DNA of 64,000 nt from an uncultured Prevotellaceae bacterium (GCA_900315075.1 OMXV01000001.1:222211-286210), one strand, 5' to 3'. Counted from the first letter of the stretch, positions 35,179-44,933 are shown. Numbers and translations are program-made. Notes: generated by a model not told the origin, from the sequence alone.

Positions 35179-37413
35179 GAGCCTTTCAAGGTCTTCGACC
35201 TCACCGACGACCCAGATGACATCACCTTTTTGGAATTTGTAGCTTGGACTTACCTGGGAGAGATTTTCCTTTCCCTCTTCCAAACCTACAACCATACAAT
35301 TAAAAATATGCCGGATGCCGCTCTCTTCAAGCGTCTTTCCTAAGAATTTGCTACTGCCGGCGACGATCATACTGCGCAATTTCATCTCCCGTTTCTCCAA
35401 TTCATAGTCCTCCGCGTAGCATTCATCCTGTAATGCCCTCTCGAAAACCTTGAGCTGTTCGTCACTGCCGATAACCTGAAGACGGTCGCCAGGGAAAATA
35501 ACACTGTCACCTTCAGGGATGTTCAACCGACGGTTGGCACGCAAGATGCTGCTGACATGCACCCCATACTTGCTTCTCAATGCCAGTTGCATCAACGTAC
35601 GTCCTGACCACGCCGAGTCGAAAGGCACCTCAAAATCAGCGATGTGGATGTTTCTATCAAGCAGACGTCCCTCATAGAGTGGTTTTCGATGTCCATGCAC
35701 CTGTGCCTCGATGTCACGTGAACGGAGATTTTGGATAAAGAGTCTCTCCAGTCGGATGCTACTATGTTTCAGTCGCCTTGAGAAAATCATGAACACCACA
35801 AATCCCACGCCCAAAGTAATGAGGATGGCAATGGAGAAATCTGTCAGTTTATGGCACACATAGAAGACGAATGCCACTGCAATGACGATTCTTACAATAA
35901 TTGTGAATACCAACGGGAACCGATTGAGCCTGTTGTCAGTCCATAGCGCCTTGAACTCCTCGCTGTGATTCTTTTTCATGACAATAGCCCTCAGGAACGG
36001 GGAGATGAACGAGATAGTCACCAATCCGCAAATGCCATTTGCCCACCACAGTGGTAACATTTTTTGCAGGAACGGCAATACCAATGAGAGCATCACGGCA
36101 ATCACCGCCGCCGACAGGATGCTATAAATCAGCGTGTTGACAATCATCTGTCGTAGCAACGACTTCCACTTGTTGTCGTCAGCAGGCGACGCAGAGTGGC
36201 TCATGGCAAGATGATTGAGACTTCGCACCCACCTTTTGGGGAGCCTCTTCTCCAACATCACATAGGCGGGGTCGGCAGCCTTTATCATATAAGGTGTAAG
36301 GAATGTGGTGATGACCGACACCGCCACAACAACAGGATAAAGGAATTCGTCGATGACACCCATACTCATACCCATGGTGGCGATGATAAACGAGAACTCA
36401 CCGATTTGCGCCATGGAGAAACCACATTTCACGGCCGACTTCAGCGTCTGTCCACTCAGGAGGAATCCCATACTGCCAAACAGGCTCTGTCCGACGAGAA
36501 TGGTGAGCACGAGGATGAGTATAGGCACGGCATACTTGACGAGGATAGCCGGATCGACCATCATACCCACAGAGACAAAGAAGATGGCACCGAAAAGATT
36601 TTTCACAGGTTCCACCAATTTGATAATCTTCTCTGCCTCGATGGTCTCTGCCAATATAGAACCCATGACAAAGGCACCGAAGGCACTGCTGAAGCCCACC
36701 GTCGTGGATACCACCGCCATCAGACAACAAAGTGCGAGCGCCACGATAAGCAGTGTCTCACTATTAATCAGTTTTCTCACCGACCTGAGGAAAAACGGTA
36801 TGATGAAGATACCCACTACGAACCATAAAATAAGGAAGAACCCTATCTTCAACACACTCTGGAGCATCTCGCCGCCACCAGCTCCACCACCGGCAATGGC
36901 TGCCAACATCACCATCATGACGATGGCGAGCACATCTTCGAGAATGAGCACCGACATGACCATACCTGCAAAATTCTGGTGGCGCAGTCCCATATCCTCG
37001 AAGGCTTTGTAGATGATGGTAGTGGAACTCATGGCCATCATACCCCCGAGGAAGATACAGTTCATCCGCGACCACCCAAACACATGTCCCATCACGATGC
37101 CAAGTGTCATCATACAGAATATGATGGTCATGGATGCGATGACGGGGGCTGCTCCCATCTTGATTATTTTCTTGAACGAGAAATCGAGTCCTAGCGAGAA
37201 GAGCGTGAACATCACACCGATGTCGGCCCATGTATGGATATCCGCATTGTCAACCACCGACATGATATATGGCATCTTGGGACTGACCAAAAAGCCTGCC
37301 ACCAAATAGCCCAATACAAGTGGCTGCTTCAGTTTTTTGAAAACCAAAGTCACGACACCTGCCACAATCAATATCAGTGCGAGGTCTTTTACTAATACGG
37401 GAATCTCGTTCAT
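35167..37413 (-). CDS. CPA2 cation:proton antiporter, KefB-like, with TrkA-C domains
   Basis: 748 residues. Residues of about 1-390 form a Na/H exchanger-type domain of some 12 helices, with FTLFSLGLDFSF and the exchange-site region VLILEDVLAIVMM. A second hydrophobic region follows (420-560). The C-terminus has two TrkA-C-type regulatory domains (about 600-665 and 670-745: GDSVIFPGDRLQVIGSDEQL and FQKGDVIWVVGEVEDL). It should exchange K or Na for protons at the inner membrane. The usual Rossmann (TrkA-N) domain is absent. Confidence 0.87.
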   Translation of the reverse strand: MNEIPVLVKDLALILIVAGVVTLVFKKLKQPLVLGYLVAGFLVSPKMPYIMSVVDNADIHTWADIGVMFTLFSLGLDFSFKKIIKMGAAPVIASMTIIFCMMTLGIVMGHVFGWSRMNCIFLGGMMAMSSTTIIYKAFEDMGLRHQNFAGMVMSVLILEDVLAIVMMVMLAAIAGGGAGGGEMLQSVLKIGFFLILWFVVGIFIIPFFLRSVRKLINSETLLIVALALCCLMAVVSTTVGFSSAFGAFVMGSILAETIEAEKIIKLVEPVKNLFGAIFFVSVGMMVDPAILVKYAVPILILVLTILVGQSLFGSMGFLLSGQTLKSAVKCGFSMAQIGEFSFIIATMGMSMGVIDEFLYPVVVAVSVITTFLTPYMIKAADPAYVMLEKRLPKRWVRSLNHLAMSHSASPADDNKWKSLLRQMIVNTLIYSILSAAVIAVMLSLVLPFLQKMLPLWWANGICGLVTISFISPFLRAIVMKKNHSEEFKALWTDNRLNRFPLVFTIIVRIVIAVAFVFYVCHKLTDFSIAILITLGVGFVVFMIFSRRLKHSSIRLERLFIQNLRSRDIEAQVHGHRKPLYEGRLLDRNIHIADFEVPFDSAWSGRTLMQLALRSKYGVHVSSILRANRRLNIPEGDSVIFPGDRLQVIGSDEQLKVFERALQDECYAEDYELEKREMKLRSMIVAGSSKFLGKTLEESGIRHIFNCMVVGLEEGKENLSQVSPSYKFQKGDVIWVVGEVEDLERLIEN

Positions 37414-37419
37414 GATTCA

Positions 37420-37670
37420 GGAGTTCATTCGAGGAGTTAGGAGTTCCTTTTCGGGAGTTCAGGAGTTCAGACAATACCACTTTTAGGAGTATGGGAGTTC
37501 CTTTTCGGAAGTATGCGAGTTTAGGAGTTACAGGAGTTTAGACAAAACCATTTTGGTGAGTAGACGAGAGCAGTGGTGGTATTCTCTCACCTCTTACTTC
37601 TCACCTCTTAACCCTAGGTTACTTCTAACTCCTAACTTCTAACTCCTAACTAAATATGAACTTCTAACTA
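37420..37670 (+). repeat. Interspersed AG-rich repeat E, copy 3 with tandem GGAGTTC words
   Basis: Starts with several GGAGTTCAGGAGTTC-like words at 37428-37550, then the 100-base block shared with 28138-28283. It ends in repeated CTAACTTCTAACTCC words that run to the pepT stop. It fills the 250-base gap between pepT and the antiporter; no gene or terminator is seen. Confidence 0.8.
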
Positions 37671-38884
37671 AATACAGCTGTCAGCTCGCAGATTTTGACG
37701 ATTACCTGCATGGCTTTTTCCAAGACCTGGATGGAGACGAACTCGAATGGTCCGTGGAAATTGACACCACCGGCAAAGATATTGGGACATGGCAGACCTT
37801 TGAACGACAGTTGGGCGCCATCTGTACCACCACGGATGGGCTGAACACGCGGTTTGACATCACACTGCTGCATGGCTTCGAGCACGAGGTCAACGACATG
37901 CTTGCAGGGGTCGATCTGCTCCTTCATGTTGTAATACTGGTCGTTGAGCGCAAGTTCGCAGGTACCCTCACCGTATTTTTCATTGATTCTATCAGCACAC
38001 TGTCGGATAAAAGCCTTCCGAGCCTCGAATTTCTCCCTGTCGTGGTCGCGGATGATATATGCCATCTGTGCTTTTTCGATATTGGAGTTGATACCCAACA
38101 GATGATAGAAACCCTCATAGCCCTCGGTAGTCTCCGGCGTCTCCTTTTGTGGCAATAAAGTAGCAAATTCCGCTGCCAACCGGTTGGCATTGAGCATTTT
38201 CCCCTTGGCATATCCCGGGTGCACACTCACACCATGAAGTGTGATTTTGGCAGACGCGGCATTGAAATTCTCATACTCCAGTTCACCGAGGTCACCACCA
38301 TCGATAGTATATGCCCACTTGCATCCGAACTTCTCCACATCGAAATGATGTGCTCCCATTCCTATCTCTTCGTCGGGATTGAAAGCCACCCTGATATCAC
38401 CATGCTTGATTTCAGGATGGTCTCTGAGATAGCACATCGCCTGCACGATTTCGGCTATTCCGGCCTTATCGTCGGCACCAAGCAGTGTGGTACCGTCGGT
38501 GACGATGATATCCTCACCCACATGATGCAGCAGTTCGGGGAATTTCACTGGCGACGAGACGATGCCTTCAGAGAGCACGATATCCTTACCGTCGTACTCC
38601 TTGATAATTCTTGGCTTGACATCTGCCCCACTGCAGTCGGGACTGGTATCATAGTGTGATATAAACCCGATGGTGGGTATTTCACTGTCGGTATTGGCCT
38701 TGAGCGTGGCATAGATGTATCCATTTGCGTCCATCTCGACATCAGCGAGTCCTTCTTTCTGCAGTTCCTCCTTCAGATATTGTGCAAAGACCAACTGTTT
38801 GGAGGTGCTGGGGACAGTCTGTGACTCTTCGCTCGACTGTGTGTCGAACTTCGTATAATTGATAAATCTTTCGGTGAGGTTCAT
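37664..38884 (-). CDS. pepT: Peptidase T (aminotripeptidase)
   Basis: 406 residues, M20 metallopeptidase. Zn ligands and catalytic residues are in the usual motifs: [11 protein letters not shown] (His, Asp), [14 protein letters not shown] (bridging Asp), [15 protein letters not shown] (Glu pair), [14 protein letters not shown], and [22 protein letters not shown] with the late His. It removes N-terminal residues from tripeptides in the cytoplasm. DUF5606 lies 31 bases upstream on the same strand. Confidence 0.96.
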   Translation of the reverse strand: MNLTERFINYTKFDTQSSEESQTVPSTSKQLVFAQYLKEELQKEGLADVEMDANGYIYATLKANTDSEIPTIGFISHYDTSPDCSGADVKPRIIKEYDGKDIVLSEGIVSSPVKFPELLHHVGEDIIVTDGTTLLGADDKAGIAEIVQAMCYLRDHPEIKHGDIRVAFNPDEEIGMGAHHFDVEKFGCKWAYTIDGGDLGELEYENFNAASAKITLHGVSVHPGYAKGKMLNANRLAAEFATLLPQKETPETTEGYEGFYHLLGINSNIEKAQMAYIIRDHDREKFEARKAFIRQCADRINEKYGEGTCELALNDQYYNMKEQIDPCKHVVDLVLEAMQQCDVKPRVQPIRGGTDGAQLSFKGLPCPNIFAGGVNFHGPFEFVSIQVLEKAMQVIVKICELTAVFS

Positions 38885-38915
38885 AGTGGGTGAAGGATTT
38901 AATAGATATAAAATG

Positions 38916-39359
38916 CTAATCTTTGATACGGTCGTCGATGTTGTCGCCCTCTGTGGGTTTCATCTCCTCTTCGAAGTCAGTAATGCCGTTCTTGACCAGG
39001 ATGTTGTACCACTGGAGCAGTTTGCGGATATCGCTGTCGTGAACTCTCTCACGGTCGAAATCTGGCAGAATCTCAGCGAAATATTCTCTCAGCTCTTTTC
39101 CCGATGCCTTTTTATAGTTGAGTGCACATTCTTTTCCGTCTTCCTTTTTGAGAATATTGGCCAGGATGTTCATGAGGGGTACATCATCAGCCTCGGTGTA
39201 CATGGCGATGTCTGCCAAACTTGTCACTTTGTCGGTGGCAAACACTGGCATACGTTTATGTGTTTCATCGAGTGCTTCGATGATGAGATTTGCTTTTCCT
39301 CTTGTAACCAGTTTAAACAGTCCTGGTCTTCCTGCTACTGATAAAATTGTCGTTTGCAT
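38916..39359 (-). CDS. DUF5606-type conserved protein
   Basis: 147 residues without signal or membrane segments. The N-terminal 50 residues ([27 protein letters not shown]) look like a small Sm/SH3-like beta domain found only in Bacteroidetes (DUF5606). The rest is helical, ending in an acidic tail. No enzyme motif is seen. It lies immediately upstream of pepT and could be transcribed with it. Function unknown. Confidence 0.7.
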   Translation of the reverse strand: MQTTILSVAGRPGLFKLVTRGKANLIIEALDETHKRMPVFATDKVTSLADIAMYTEADDVPLMNILANILKKEDGKECALNYKKASGKELREYFAEILPDFDRERVHDSDIRKLLQWYNILVKNGITDFEEEMKPTEGDNIDDRIKD

Positions 39360-39722
39360 TTGATTGATATTGATATTATTAAATTAATTAAAGTCCTTTG
39401 GCAACGAGCGTTCCAGACAAATATCTTGTTTCCTATTGTATGGATACAAATAATTTGTCAGAAGCATGGGCTCCGGACAAAAGTATTCACGTTTCAGAAA
39501 AATCACGCAAATATATGAATAAAAAGCGAACTTACCAAAAATGCGGCCTTCTTTTTAGCGATAGCAAGCAAAAAAGTGTCCCGCTTACCAATGAGCCCCC
39601 TCCATATACTCCTCACCTTCGTAGAATTTTAGCTTTTGAACATGAATAGCCATAAATGACCATGAATTTTCAGGAATTAGGGGCTTTGGTACAGGCATCA
39701 CGAGAGCCTTTAGGAAGAGTCA
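39360..39722. other. Intergenic gap with no gene seen
   Basis: 363 bases between the DUF5606 and coaE genes. No supported reading frame, tRNA or terminator is found. A reverse, looser copy of the repeat A core lies at 39599-39627 (TACTCCTCACCTTCGTAGAA). Confidence 0.5.
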
Positions 39723-40304
39723 TCATGCATATATGGATTTAAGAATGGCATTGACTTGTTTTTTTAAGGAGTGCCGGCCATCGTTGATGATTTCGAAATC
39801 GGCAAGTTTTCTCACCTGTTCCTGGTCCATCTGCTTTGCTATCCACTCTTTTGTTCGTTGCCTGTCGATGTCGTCGCGCTGCATGACCCTCCTGATGCGT
39901 GTCTCTAATGGTGCGGTGACACACACCACCCTATCAACATATTTCTGGAAGCCACAGTCGAACAAGATGGCACTCTCGAGCCATGTCATCCCCGAGTCAA
40001 GGAAATCTCTTGCCACAGCAGGATGCACGATACTATTGACCAGCAATTTGTTTTGCTCAGATGCCAGCAGAAACTTTGCCACTGCCGCCTTGTTGAGCAC
40101 GCCGTCGATATATGTGTCTTCTCCGATTACTTCTGTAAGCCTACGCTTCACCTCGTCGTCGGTGGCCATCAGTCTCTTTGCCGCAGCATCGCAGTCATAG
40201 ACCTCGATGCCCTCTTCATGGAGTAATTGGCATACATAGGACTTGCCGCTCCCGATTCCCCCAGTGATAGCGACTTTCAGTCTGTCATTCTGCATTTTGC
40301 ACAT
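39723..40304 (-). CDS. coaE: Dephospho-CoA kinase
   Basis: 193 residues. The P-loop GGIGSGKS starts near residue 15, and the DPCK family motifs YDCDAAAKRLM and ESAILFDCGFQKYVDRVVCV are present. It phosphorylates dephospho-CoA in the last step of CoA synthesis. The frame overlaps the end of ybbR by 20 bases; the ATG at 40295 is an equally good start, since few residues normally precede the P-loop strand. Last gene of the nusB-yajC-ybbR-coaE run. Confidence 0.94.
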   Translation of the reverse strand: MCKMQNDRLKVAITGGIGSGKSYVCQLLHEEGIEVYDCDAAAKRLMATDDEVKRRLTEVIGEDTYIDGVLNKAAVAKFLLASEQNKLLVNSIVHPAVARDFLDSGMTWLESAILFDCGFQKYVDRVVCVTAPLETRIRRVMQRDDIDRQRTKEWIAKQMDQEQVRKLADFEIINDGRHSLKKQVNAILKSIYA

Positions 40305-41307
40305 ATCCCCTTTTATCTTCCACCAGATATTTTACGTTTCCTGTAGAGAGCACAGGGTTCTTCACAGAGGAAGGATATTGCGTGAGCTGGAGTTTCAAAT
40401 ATTCTGCTTTTTGTTCCCCACCAATATCCTCGTAATTGACGACCACGGTAAATTGTGAAGCATTGATATGATTTAGCAAATTAGCTCCTGTAGCGAATTT
40501 GACTTGCACAGACGACGGTAAGGTACGTAGCACTTTGTCTTCGGGCACACCAACCGCCTCAATAGGCACTTCCACTTTTCCCTCAGTGAGCACATCAGCC
40601 CTCACATCGAGTTTCACCTCACGCGGCAGACACTTCACGCCATTGATTTTCTGCAGTGGAATAGTCTTATTTACATGGTCGATTACCCCTGTGATATTAA
40701 AATACTGTGTCTTGATAGATGAGATTTGCTTCAGTTCGTCGGATGTGGCATAAATGGTTACGCTGTCAGGGGTGACAAATTTACTGACGATGAACGACCT
40801 TGCATCTGCTGAGACGGTCCCGTTCATCTCAACGGGAACTTTCTTGTAGTCTCCGTAATTATAATAGATGTCAATTTTTTCGGGTTTTACAGTCAGCACC
40901 TGTGTAGAACTCTCCAATCTTGATTTGATGAGTTTTACCACTTCAGCGGCAGGTACGATACCATGGCCATCACCTTTGTGATATGCTCCGAAATCTATCG
41001 TAATTGGTGTTTTACCGTCAAAAGAATAGCCCATGAGGTTGTATCCATTATCTCTTACCATCACTCTCAATGTATCTACGCCATCGTTGATAAGCATGAC
41101 ATTTGGCGGTACATTGACAATCTGGACAGGCATGAGTATTTCCCTCTCCATTGGTTCTCTCAACGAGATGGCAAGCCAGAAGATACCACTGACGGCGAAA
41201 AAGAACAAAAAGACTAAGAACTTCTTGTTTATTAATTTATACAAGAAGTTCCTAAACTTATTCTTTTTTTCGTTGTTTTCCACTTTTTTCTGATGTAAAG
41301 CGGACAT
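40285..41307 (-). CDS. YbbR-like domain protein
   Basis: 340 residues. One membrane helix (FLVFLFFFAVSGIFWLAISL, about 29-48) is followed by extracytoplasmic YbbR-type beta repeats. In Firmicutes a protein with such repeats regulates the c-di-AMP cyclase, but here no cyclase gene is adjacent. It sits between yajC and coaE. The start codon lies within a short dyad repeat (41298-41322) shared with 51657-51675, so the first residues (MSALHQKKV) may be recent. Confidence 0.85.
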   Translation of the reverse strand: MSALHQKKVENNEKKNKFRNFLYKLINKKFLVFLFFFAVSGIFWLAISLREPMEREILMPVQIVNVPPNVMLINDGVDTLRVMVRDNGYNLMGYSFDGKTPITIDFGAYHKGDGHGIVPAAEVVKLIKSRLESSTQVLTVKPEKIDIYYNYGDYKKVPVEMNGTVSADARSFIVSKFVTPDSVTIYATSDELKQISSIKTQYFNITGVIDHVNKTIPLQKINGVKCLPREVKLDVRADVLTEGKVEVPIEAVGVPEDKVLRTLPSSVQVKFATGANLLNHINASQFTVVVNYEDIGGEQKAEYLKLQLTQYPSSVKNPVLSTGNVKYLVEDKRGYVQNAE

Positions 41308-41322
41308 ACACGGGGTATGTCC
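41298..41322. repeat. Short palindromic repeat at the ybbR start
   Basis: Perfect dyad GGACATAC-N5-GTATGTCC at 41302-41322. The overlapping 19-mer ACCCCGTGTATGTCCGCTT (minus strand, 41298-41316) recurs exactly on the plus strand at 51657-51675. The ATG of ybbR is inside it. Confidence 0.7.
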
Positions 41323-41359
41323 CTACACTGAAAATTCATGAACTTAAGAACTCATGAAC

Positions 41360-41698
41360 TTATTTCATCTGCTGGTTTTGCATGGAGATGGGGTCAGCAA
41401 AGACATAGGATCTATCGACTTCGATGACGACACCCTTGGCGATTTCCACCTCGATTTTGTTACGCTCGTTGTCGATTCTTCTTACGGTGCCATAGATGCC
41501 ACCACCTGTGACCACTTTGCTTCCCTCTGTGAGAGAGTTCTGGAAATTGCGTATCTCTTTTTGTTTTTTCTGCTGCGGTCTAATCATAAATAGCCACATC
41601 ACAGCGAAGATAGCTACCATCATTATAATCATGGTCATTCCGCCGCCACCTGCAGCAGGAGCACCACCTTCAGCTTGTAATACAATTGAATTCAACAT
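41360..41698 (-). CDS. yajC: Preprotein translocase subunit YajC
   Basis: 112 residues. One membrane helix (MTMIIMMVAIFAVMWLFMI) ends in the family signature RPQQKKQKE, followed by a small cytoplasmic domain (VVTGGGIYGTVRRIDNERNKIEVEI). It works with SecDF at the Sec translocon. Typical length; downstream of nusB. Confidence 0.95.
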   Translation of the reverse strand: MLNSIVLQAEGGAPAAGGGGMTMIIMMVAIFAVMWLFMIRPQQKKQKEIRNFQNSLTEGSKVVTGGGIYGTVRRIDNERNKIEVEIAKGVVIEVDRSYVFADPISMQNQQMK

Positions 41699-41797
41699 TT
41701 TCTTGATATTTTATTGATTAATAAAAGAATTTTATTGGGAGTTTGGGATGGATATTTCGATGCTAGAGTCTAATGCCTGAAGCCTGAAGTCCAGAGT

Positions 41798-42748
41798 CTA
41801 AATCCTCTTCCCTCTTGGCTCGCCGATGGGCTTGAGTAGTTTTCCTGTCTCCACCAGATATCTTGCGATAGTGTCGAGCATTCCGTTGATGTATCCACCA
41901 CTTTTCATGGTGCTATAGAGTTTTGCCAAGTCCACATACTCGTTGATGGTCACGCTGATAGGGATATTGGGGAATGTCATCATCTCGGCAATGGCAATCT
42001 GCATAATAACCACGTCCATGTATGCCAGTCGTGAGAAGTCCCAGTTGCGTGATGCATCGCTCATATACTGCTGGTATTGGTCGGCATTGAGGATAGAAGC
42101 TCTGAAAAGTTTGCATGCGAACTCACGGTCCTCGTCGTCGTTGTACTCAGGCAGCAGTTCCTGCTTTCTGCCGTTAGACGGATCAAAGCGCTTGATGGTC
42201 TTAAGCACGAATGTATCTACCACCTCTTTGTCGTCGTTCCAATAGAGGCTTTTTTCCTCAAGTATGGCGTCAAGGTCTTCGTTCTCCTGTATGATGGTTT
42301 TATAGAGTTTTCTCCACACCTCTCTGTCTGCTTCATAACTATCCTCTTCCGCAGCCATGTATTCTTGATAAATCTGACTATTTTCGACGAGGTTGCACAT
42401 TTTGCGTACGAACTCGATGTCATCATTCCATGAAATCTTCTGTTGGTCGGCATAGTCAAGCAGCATCTGGTTGTCTTCGAGCTGTAGAGCGAACCGATTA
42501 TCTACGAATTTTCTTGGCGGCATGGGAGTACCTTCTCTTTTAGCCCTTGTCTCGCTGATATCCACGCGGTGCCTCATCTCCTTAGAGATGGCCACAACGA
42601 GCAGCAGCAGATGGTTGTAGAGTGAATACGACTTGGAGAGGCTATAAAGCAGTTCGCCTTCAGCCTTGAGCAATTCCTTTCCTCCATTCTGATAGTATGC
42701 GTAGGTTAACTGTACGATCTTAATCCTGATCAATTCTCTATTTATCAT
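41798..42748 (-). CDS. nusB: Transcription antitermination factor NusB, long Bacteroidetes form
   Basis: 316 residues from the ATG at 42748 (MINRELIRIKIVQLTYAYYQNG); the frame runs upstream to 42805 but that part looks untranslated. The N-terminal 170 residues are a Bacteroidetes-type extension. The C-terminal part has the NusB helical domain (LFRASILNADQYQQYM, SRLAYMDVVIMQIAIAEMMTFPNIPISVTINEYVDLAK). It takes part in rRNA antitermination with NusE. A promoter (TATTTTTG) lies at 42803. Confidence 0.92.
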   Translation of the reverse strand: MINRELIRIKIVQLTYAYYQNGGKELLKAEGELLYSLSKSYSLYNHLLLLVVAISKEMRHRVDISETRAKREGTPMPPRKFVDNRFALQLEDNQMLLDYADQQKISWNDDIEFVRKMCNLVENSQIYQEYMAAEEDSYEADREVWRKLYKTIIQENEDLDAILEEKSLYWNDDKEVVDTFVLKTIKRFDPSNGRKQELLPEYNDDEDREFACKLFRASILNADQYQQYMSDASRNWDFSRLAYMDVVIMQIAIAEMMTFPNIPISVTINEYVDLAKLYSTMKSGGYINGMLDTIARYLVETGKLLKPIGEPRGKRI

Positions 42749-42802
42749 GCGCTGTGATATGAAAAAAGTGTGTTGTGTTTTGTCTTTCGTCGTAATATGT
42801 TG

Positions 42803-42810
42803 CAAAAATA
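42803..42810 (-). promoter_or_regulatory. Promoter -7 element of nusB
   Basis: TATTTTTG on the minus strand, about 55 bases before the ATG at 42748, consistent with the later start. Confidence 0.55.
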
Positions 42811-42904
42811 GGCATTTTTCGTTTTATATGCAAGAAAATGTCACGTTTTATCCGTATTTTTTGAATTTTTCAGTATTTCATTTTTAATTTTCGGAATAAA
42901 TGTG

Positions 42905-42912
42905 TAATTTTG
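42905..42912 (+). promoter_or_regulatory. Promoter -7 element of rplY
   Basis: TAATTTTG, leaving a leader of about 90 bases before rplY. No known ribosomal-protein leader fold was recognised in it. Confidence 0.6.
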
Positions 42913-43008
42913 CACCGCTTTTTTTGAAGCACACTAAGAATTACCGTGTGATGGCGAATTAAGCACAATCAAAAATCACTTAATTTAGAGTAACACATTA
43001 CAATTAAA

Positions 43009-43620
43009 ATGAAAGAAATTAACGTTAAAGGTCAACTTCGTGAGACCACAGGCAAGAAAGCCTGCAAACTTCTTCGCAAGGAGGGACTTATCCCCTGCAA
43101 TCTTTATGGTGAGAAAAAGAACGAAAAAGGTCTGCCTGAGGCATTACCATTTGCCCTTGATGCCACCGACGTTCGCAAATTGGTATTCACTCCCCACATC
43201 TATGTTGTGAACATTGAGTTGGAAGGCCAGGTACGTATTGGTGTGATTAAGGAAATCCAGTTCCATCCCACTACCGATGCCGTTCTTCACATCGACTTCT
43301 ATGAGACCAATCCCGAGAAGCCTATCACCATTGGTATTCCCGTTCACTTGGTGGGTCTTGCCCAGGGTGTTCGCGATGGTGGTCGTATGAACCTCTCCAT
43401 CCGCAAGATTGAGGTTACCGCTCCCTACAAGCAGATTCCTGAGTATCTGGATGTTGACGTCACTCCACTGCGTATTGGCAAGAGCATCAAGGTTGGTCAG
43501 CTGAGCTATGAGGGTCTTGAGATTGCCACGAGCAAGGAAGTGATCGTTTGCTCTGTGAAGATGACCCGTGCCGCCTCCAAGAATGCCACTGAGGAGACAG
43601 AGGAAGAGGCCGCCAACTAA
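43009..43620 (+). CDS. rplY: 50S ribosomal protein L25, CTC form
   Basis: 203 residues with the L25 domain (1-95: RETTGKKACKLLRKEGLIPCNLYG) and the C-terminal CTC beta domain (GIPVHLVGLAQGVRDGGRM), then an acidic tail rich in Glu and Ala. It binds 5S rRNA. Upstream of pth with a 12-base gap, a common pairing. Confidence 0.97.
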   Translation: MKEINVKGQLRETTGKKACKLLRKEGLIPCNLYGEKKNEKGLPEALPFALDATDVRKLVFTPHIYVVNIELEGQVRIGVIKEIQFHPTTDAVLHIDFYETNPEKPITIGIPVHLVGLAQGVRDGGRMNLSIRKIEVTAPYKQIPEYLDVDVTPLRIGKSIKVGQLSYEGLEIATSKEVIVCSVKMTRAASKNATEETEEEAAN

Positions 43621-43632
43621 TCATTTTCATCG

Positions 43633-44226
43633 ATGGACAAATTTCTCATTGTGGGTCTTGGGAACCCGGGTGCAGAATATGCTCCTACCCGCCACAACGC
43701 AGGATACATGGTATTGGACGCCTTTGCGAAGGCGTCCAATGTTGTTTTTGCCGACCGCCGCTATGGGTACGTCTGCGAAACGTCGCTTCGTGGTCGTAAG
43801 TTGATACTTCTGAAGCCTACGACGTATATGAACCTCAGCGGCAATGCCGTTCGCTATTGGTTGAACAAGGAGAATATCGACGAGAGTCATCTGCTTGTGG
43901 TGGTCGATGATTTGTCGCTTCCTCTTGGTGCTCTGCGTCTGAAGGCCAGCGGCAGTGCTGGTACGCACAATGGTCTTGGCCATATCCAGCAGTTGATTGG
44001 CCAGCAGTATCCACGTCTGCGATTAGGCATCGGCAACGACTTCCCCCGCGGTTCGCAGGTGGATTTTGTATTGGGTGCTTTCACCGATGAGGAACAGACG
44101 GTGCTTCAACCAGTGATTGAGACAGCCGTGGAAATCATCAAGAGCTTCGTGCTCGCTGGCATCGACATCACAATGAACCAATACAATAAGAAGAAGGTCA
44201 CCTTGAAGGCAGAAGGGGAGTTATAA
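43633..44226 (+). CDS. pth: Peptidyl-tRNA hydrolase
   Basis: 197 residues. Family residues are in place: [18 protein letters not shown] with Asn11 and catalytic His21, [12 protein letters not shown] with Asn, [11 protein letters not shown] with Asp, and [12 protein letters not shown]. It frees peptides from dropped-off peptidyl-tRNAs. Co-transcribed with rplY. A perfect 12-bp hairpin lies inside the gene, 80 bases from the start. Confidence 0.97.
   Translation: MDKFLIVGLGNPGAEYAPTRHNAGYMVLDAFAKASNVVFADRRYGYVCETSLRGRKLILLKPTTYMNLSGNAVRYWLNKENIDESHLLVVVDDLSLPLGALRLKASGSAGTHNGLGHIQQLIGQQYPRLRLGIGNDFPRGSQVDFVLGAFTDEEQTVLQPVIETAVEIIKSFVLAGIDITMNQYNKKKVTLKAEGEL
43713..43740 (+). other. Perfect 12-bp hairpin inside pth
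   Basis: ATTGGACGCCTT, loop TGCG, AAGGCGTCCAAT. It is coding (LDAFAKASN) yet fully self-complementary. No T run follows. Its position mirrors the hairpin in the HD gene at 31647. Confidence 0.6.
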
Positions 44227-44342
44227 TTGAAGATTGAAAATTGAAAATTGAAAATTGAAAATTGAAAATTATGCTTCGCATGAATATCGGCTGCACCTCA
44301 GCAATTGAAACGAGCTTCAATACATTCGGTTGGCACGATATT
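44227..44342 (+). repeat. Interspersed repeat B, copy 1
   Basis: A run of TTGAAGATTGAAAATTGAAA words, then ATTATGCTTCGCATGAATAT, CGGCTGCACCTCA and a short hairpin ATGC-TTC-GCAT. Copies lie at 44786-44900, 25085-25170 (reverse) and, in part, 56305-56343. Confidence 0.85.
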
Positions 44343-44369
44343 TGAAGATTGAAAGTAGAAGATTGAAGT

Positions 44370-44783
44370 ATGCAAGAAGCAAGAATAGACAAATGGCTTT
44401 GGGCTGCGCGTATTTTCAAGACACGCTCCATTGCTGCTGATGCCTGCAAGAACGGCCGTGTGACCATTGCTGGAATGAATGTGAAGCCTTCCCGCCCGGT
44501 AAAGGTTGGTGAGATTGTGGACGTGAAGAAACCGCCCATCACTTACTCATTTCGTATTCTTCAGTGCATTGAGATGCGTGTGGGCGCCAAACTGGTTCCT
44601 GAGATTTACGAAAACGTAACCGACCCCAAACAATACGAAATTTTAGAGATGAGCCGCATCAGCGGTTTTGTAGACCGTGCCCGCGGCACAGGCCGCCCAA
44701 CAAAAAAGGACCGCCGACAGATGGATGCCTTCGTAGAACCTGCGATGTTTGGGTTTGACGACGACATGGAGGAGGATGATTAA
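44370..44783 (+). CDS. hslR: S4-domain RNA-binding protein, heat-shock protein 15 type
   Basis: 137 residues. The S4 domain opens the protein (ARIDKWLWAARIFKTRSIAADACKNGRV), followed by the Hsp15-type NVKPSRPVKVGEIV. A basic segment (RGTGRPTKKDRRQMD) and acidic end complete it. Hsp15 binds stalled 50S subunits carrying nascent chains. Flanked on both sides by repeat B copies; same strand as pth. Confidence 0.88.
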   Translation: MQEARIDKWLWAARIFKTRSIAADACKNGRVTIAGMNVKPSRPVKVGEIVDVKKPPITYSFRILQCIEMRVGAKLVPEIYENVTDPKQYEILEMSRISGFVDRARGTGRPTKKDRRQMDAFVEPAMFGFDDDMEEDD

Positions 44784-44785
44784 TG

Positions 44786-44900
44786 ATTGAAGATTGAAAA
44801 TTGATGATTGAAAATTATGCTTCGCATGAATATCGGCTGCACCTCAACAATAGAAGCGAGCTTCATTGCATTCGATTGGCATTGACAATCAATGTAATAC
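44786..44900 (+). repeat. Interspersed repeat B, copy 2
   Basis: Same order of parts as 44227-44342 (TTGAAGATTGAAAATTG words, ATGCTTCGCATGAATATCGG, CTGCACCTCAACAATAGAAG), with single-base differences. It starts within a few bases of the hslR stop. Confidence 0.85.
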
Positions 44901-44933
44901 GGCTAATCACTTTTTAAAGTGGGCTCAAGAATG

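Noticed and set aside
39398-39649. 83-codon plus-strand frame between DUF5606 and coaE
   Set aside because: Its composition is not protein-like, there is no promoter of the usual type, and part of it is a repeat A fragment.
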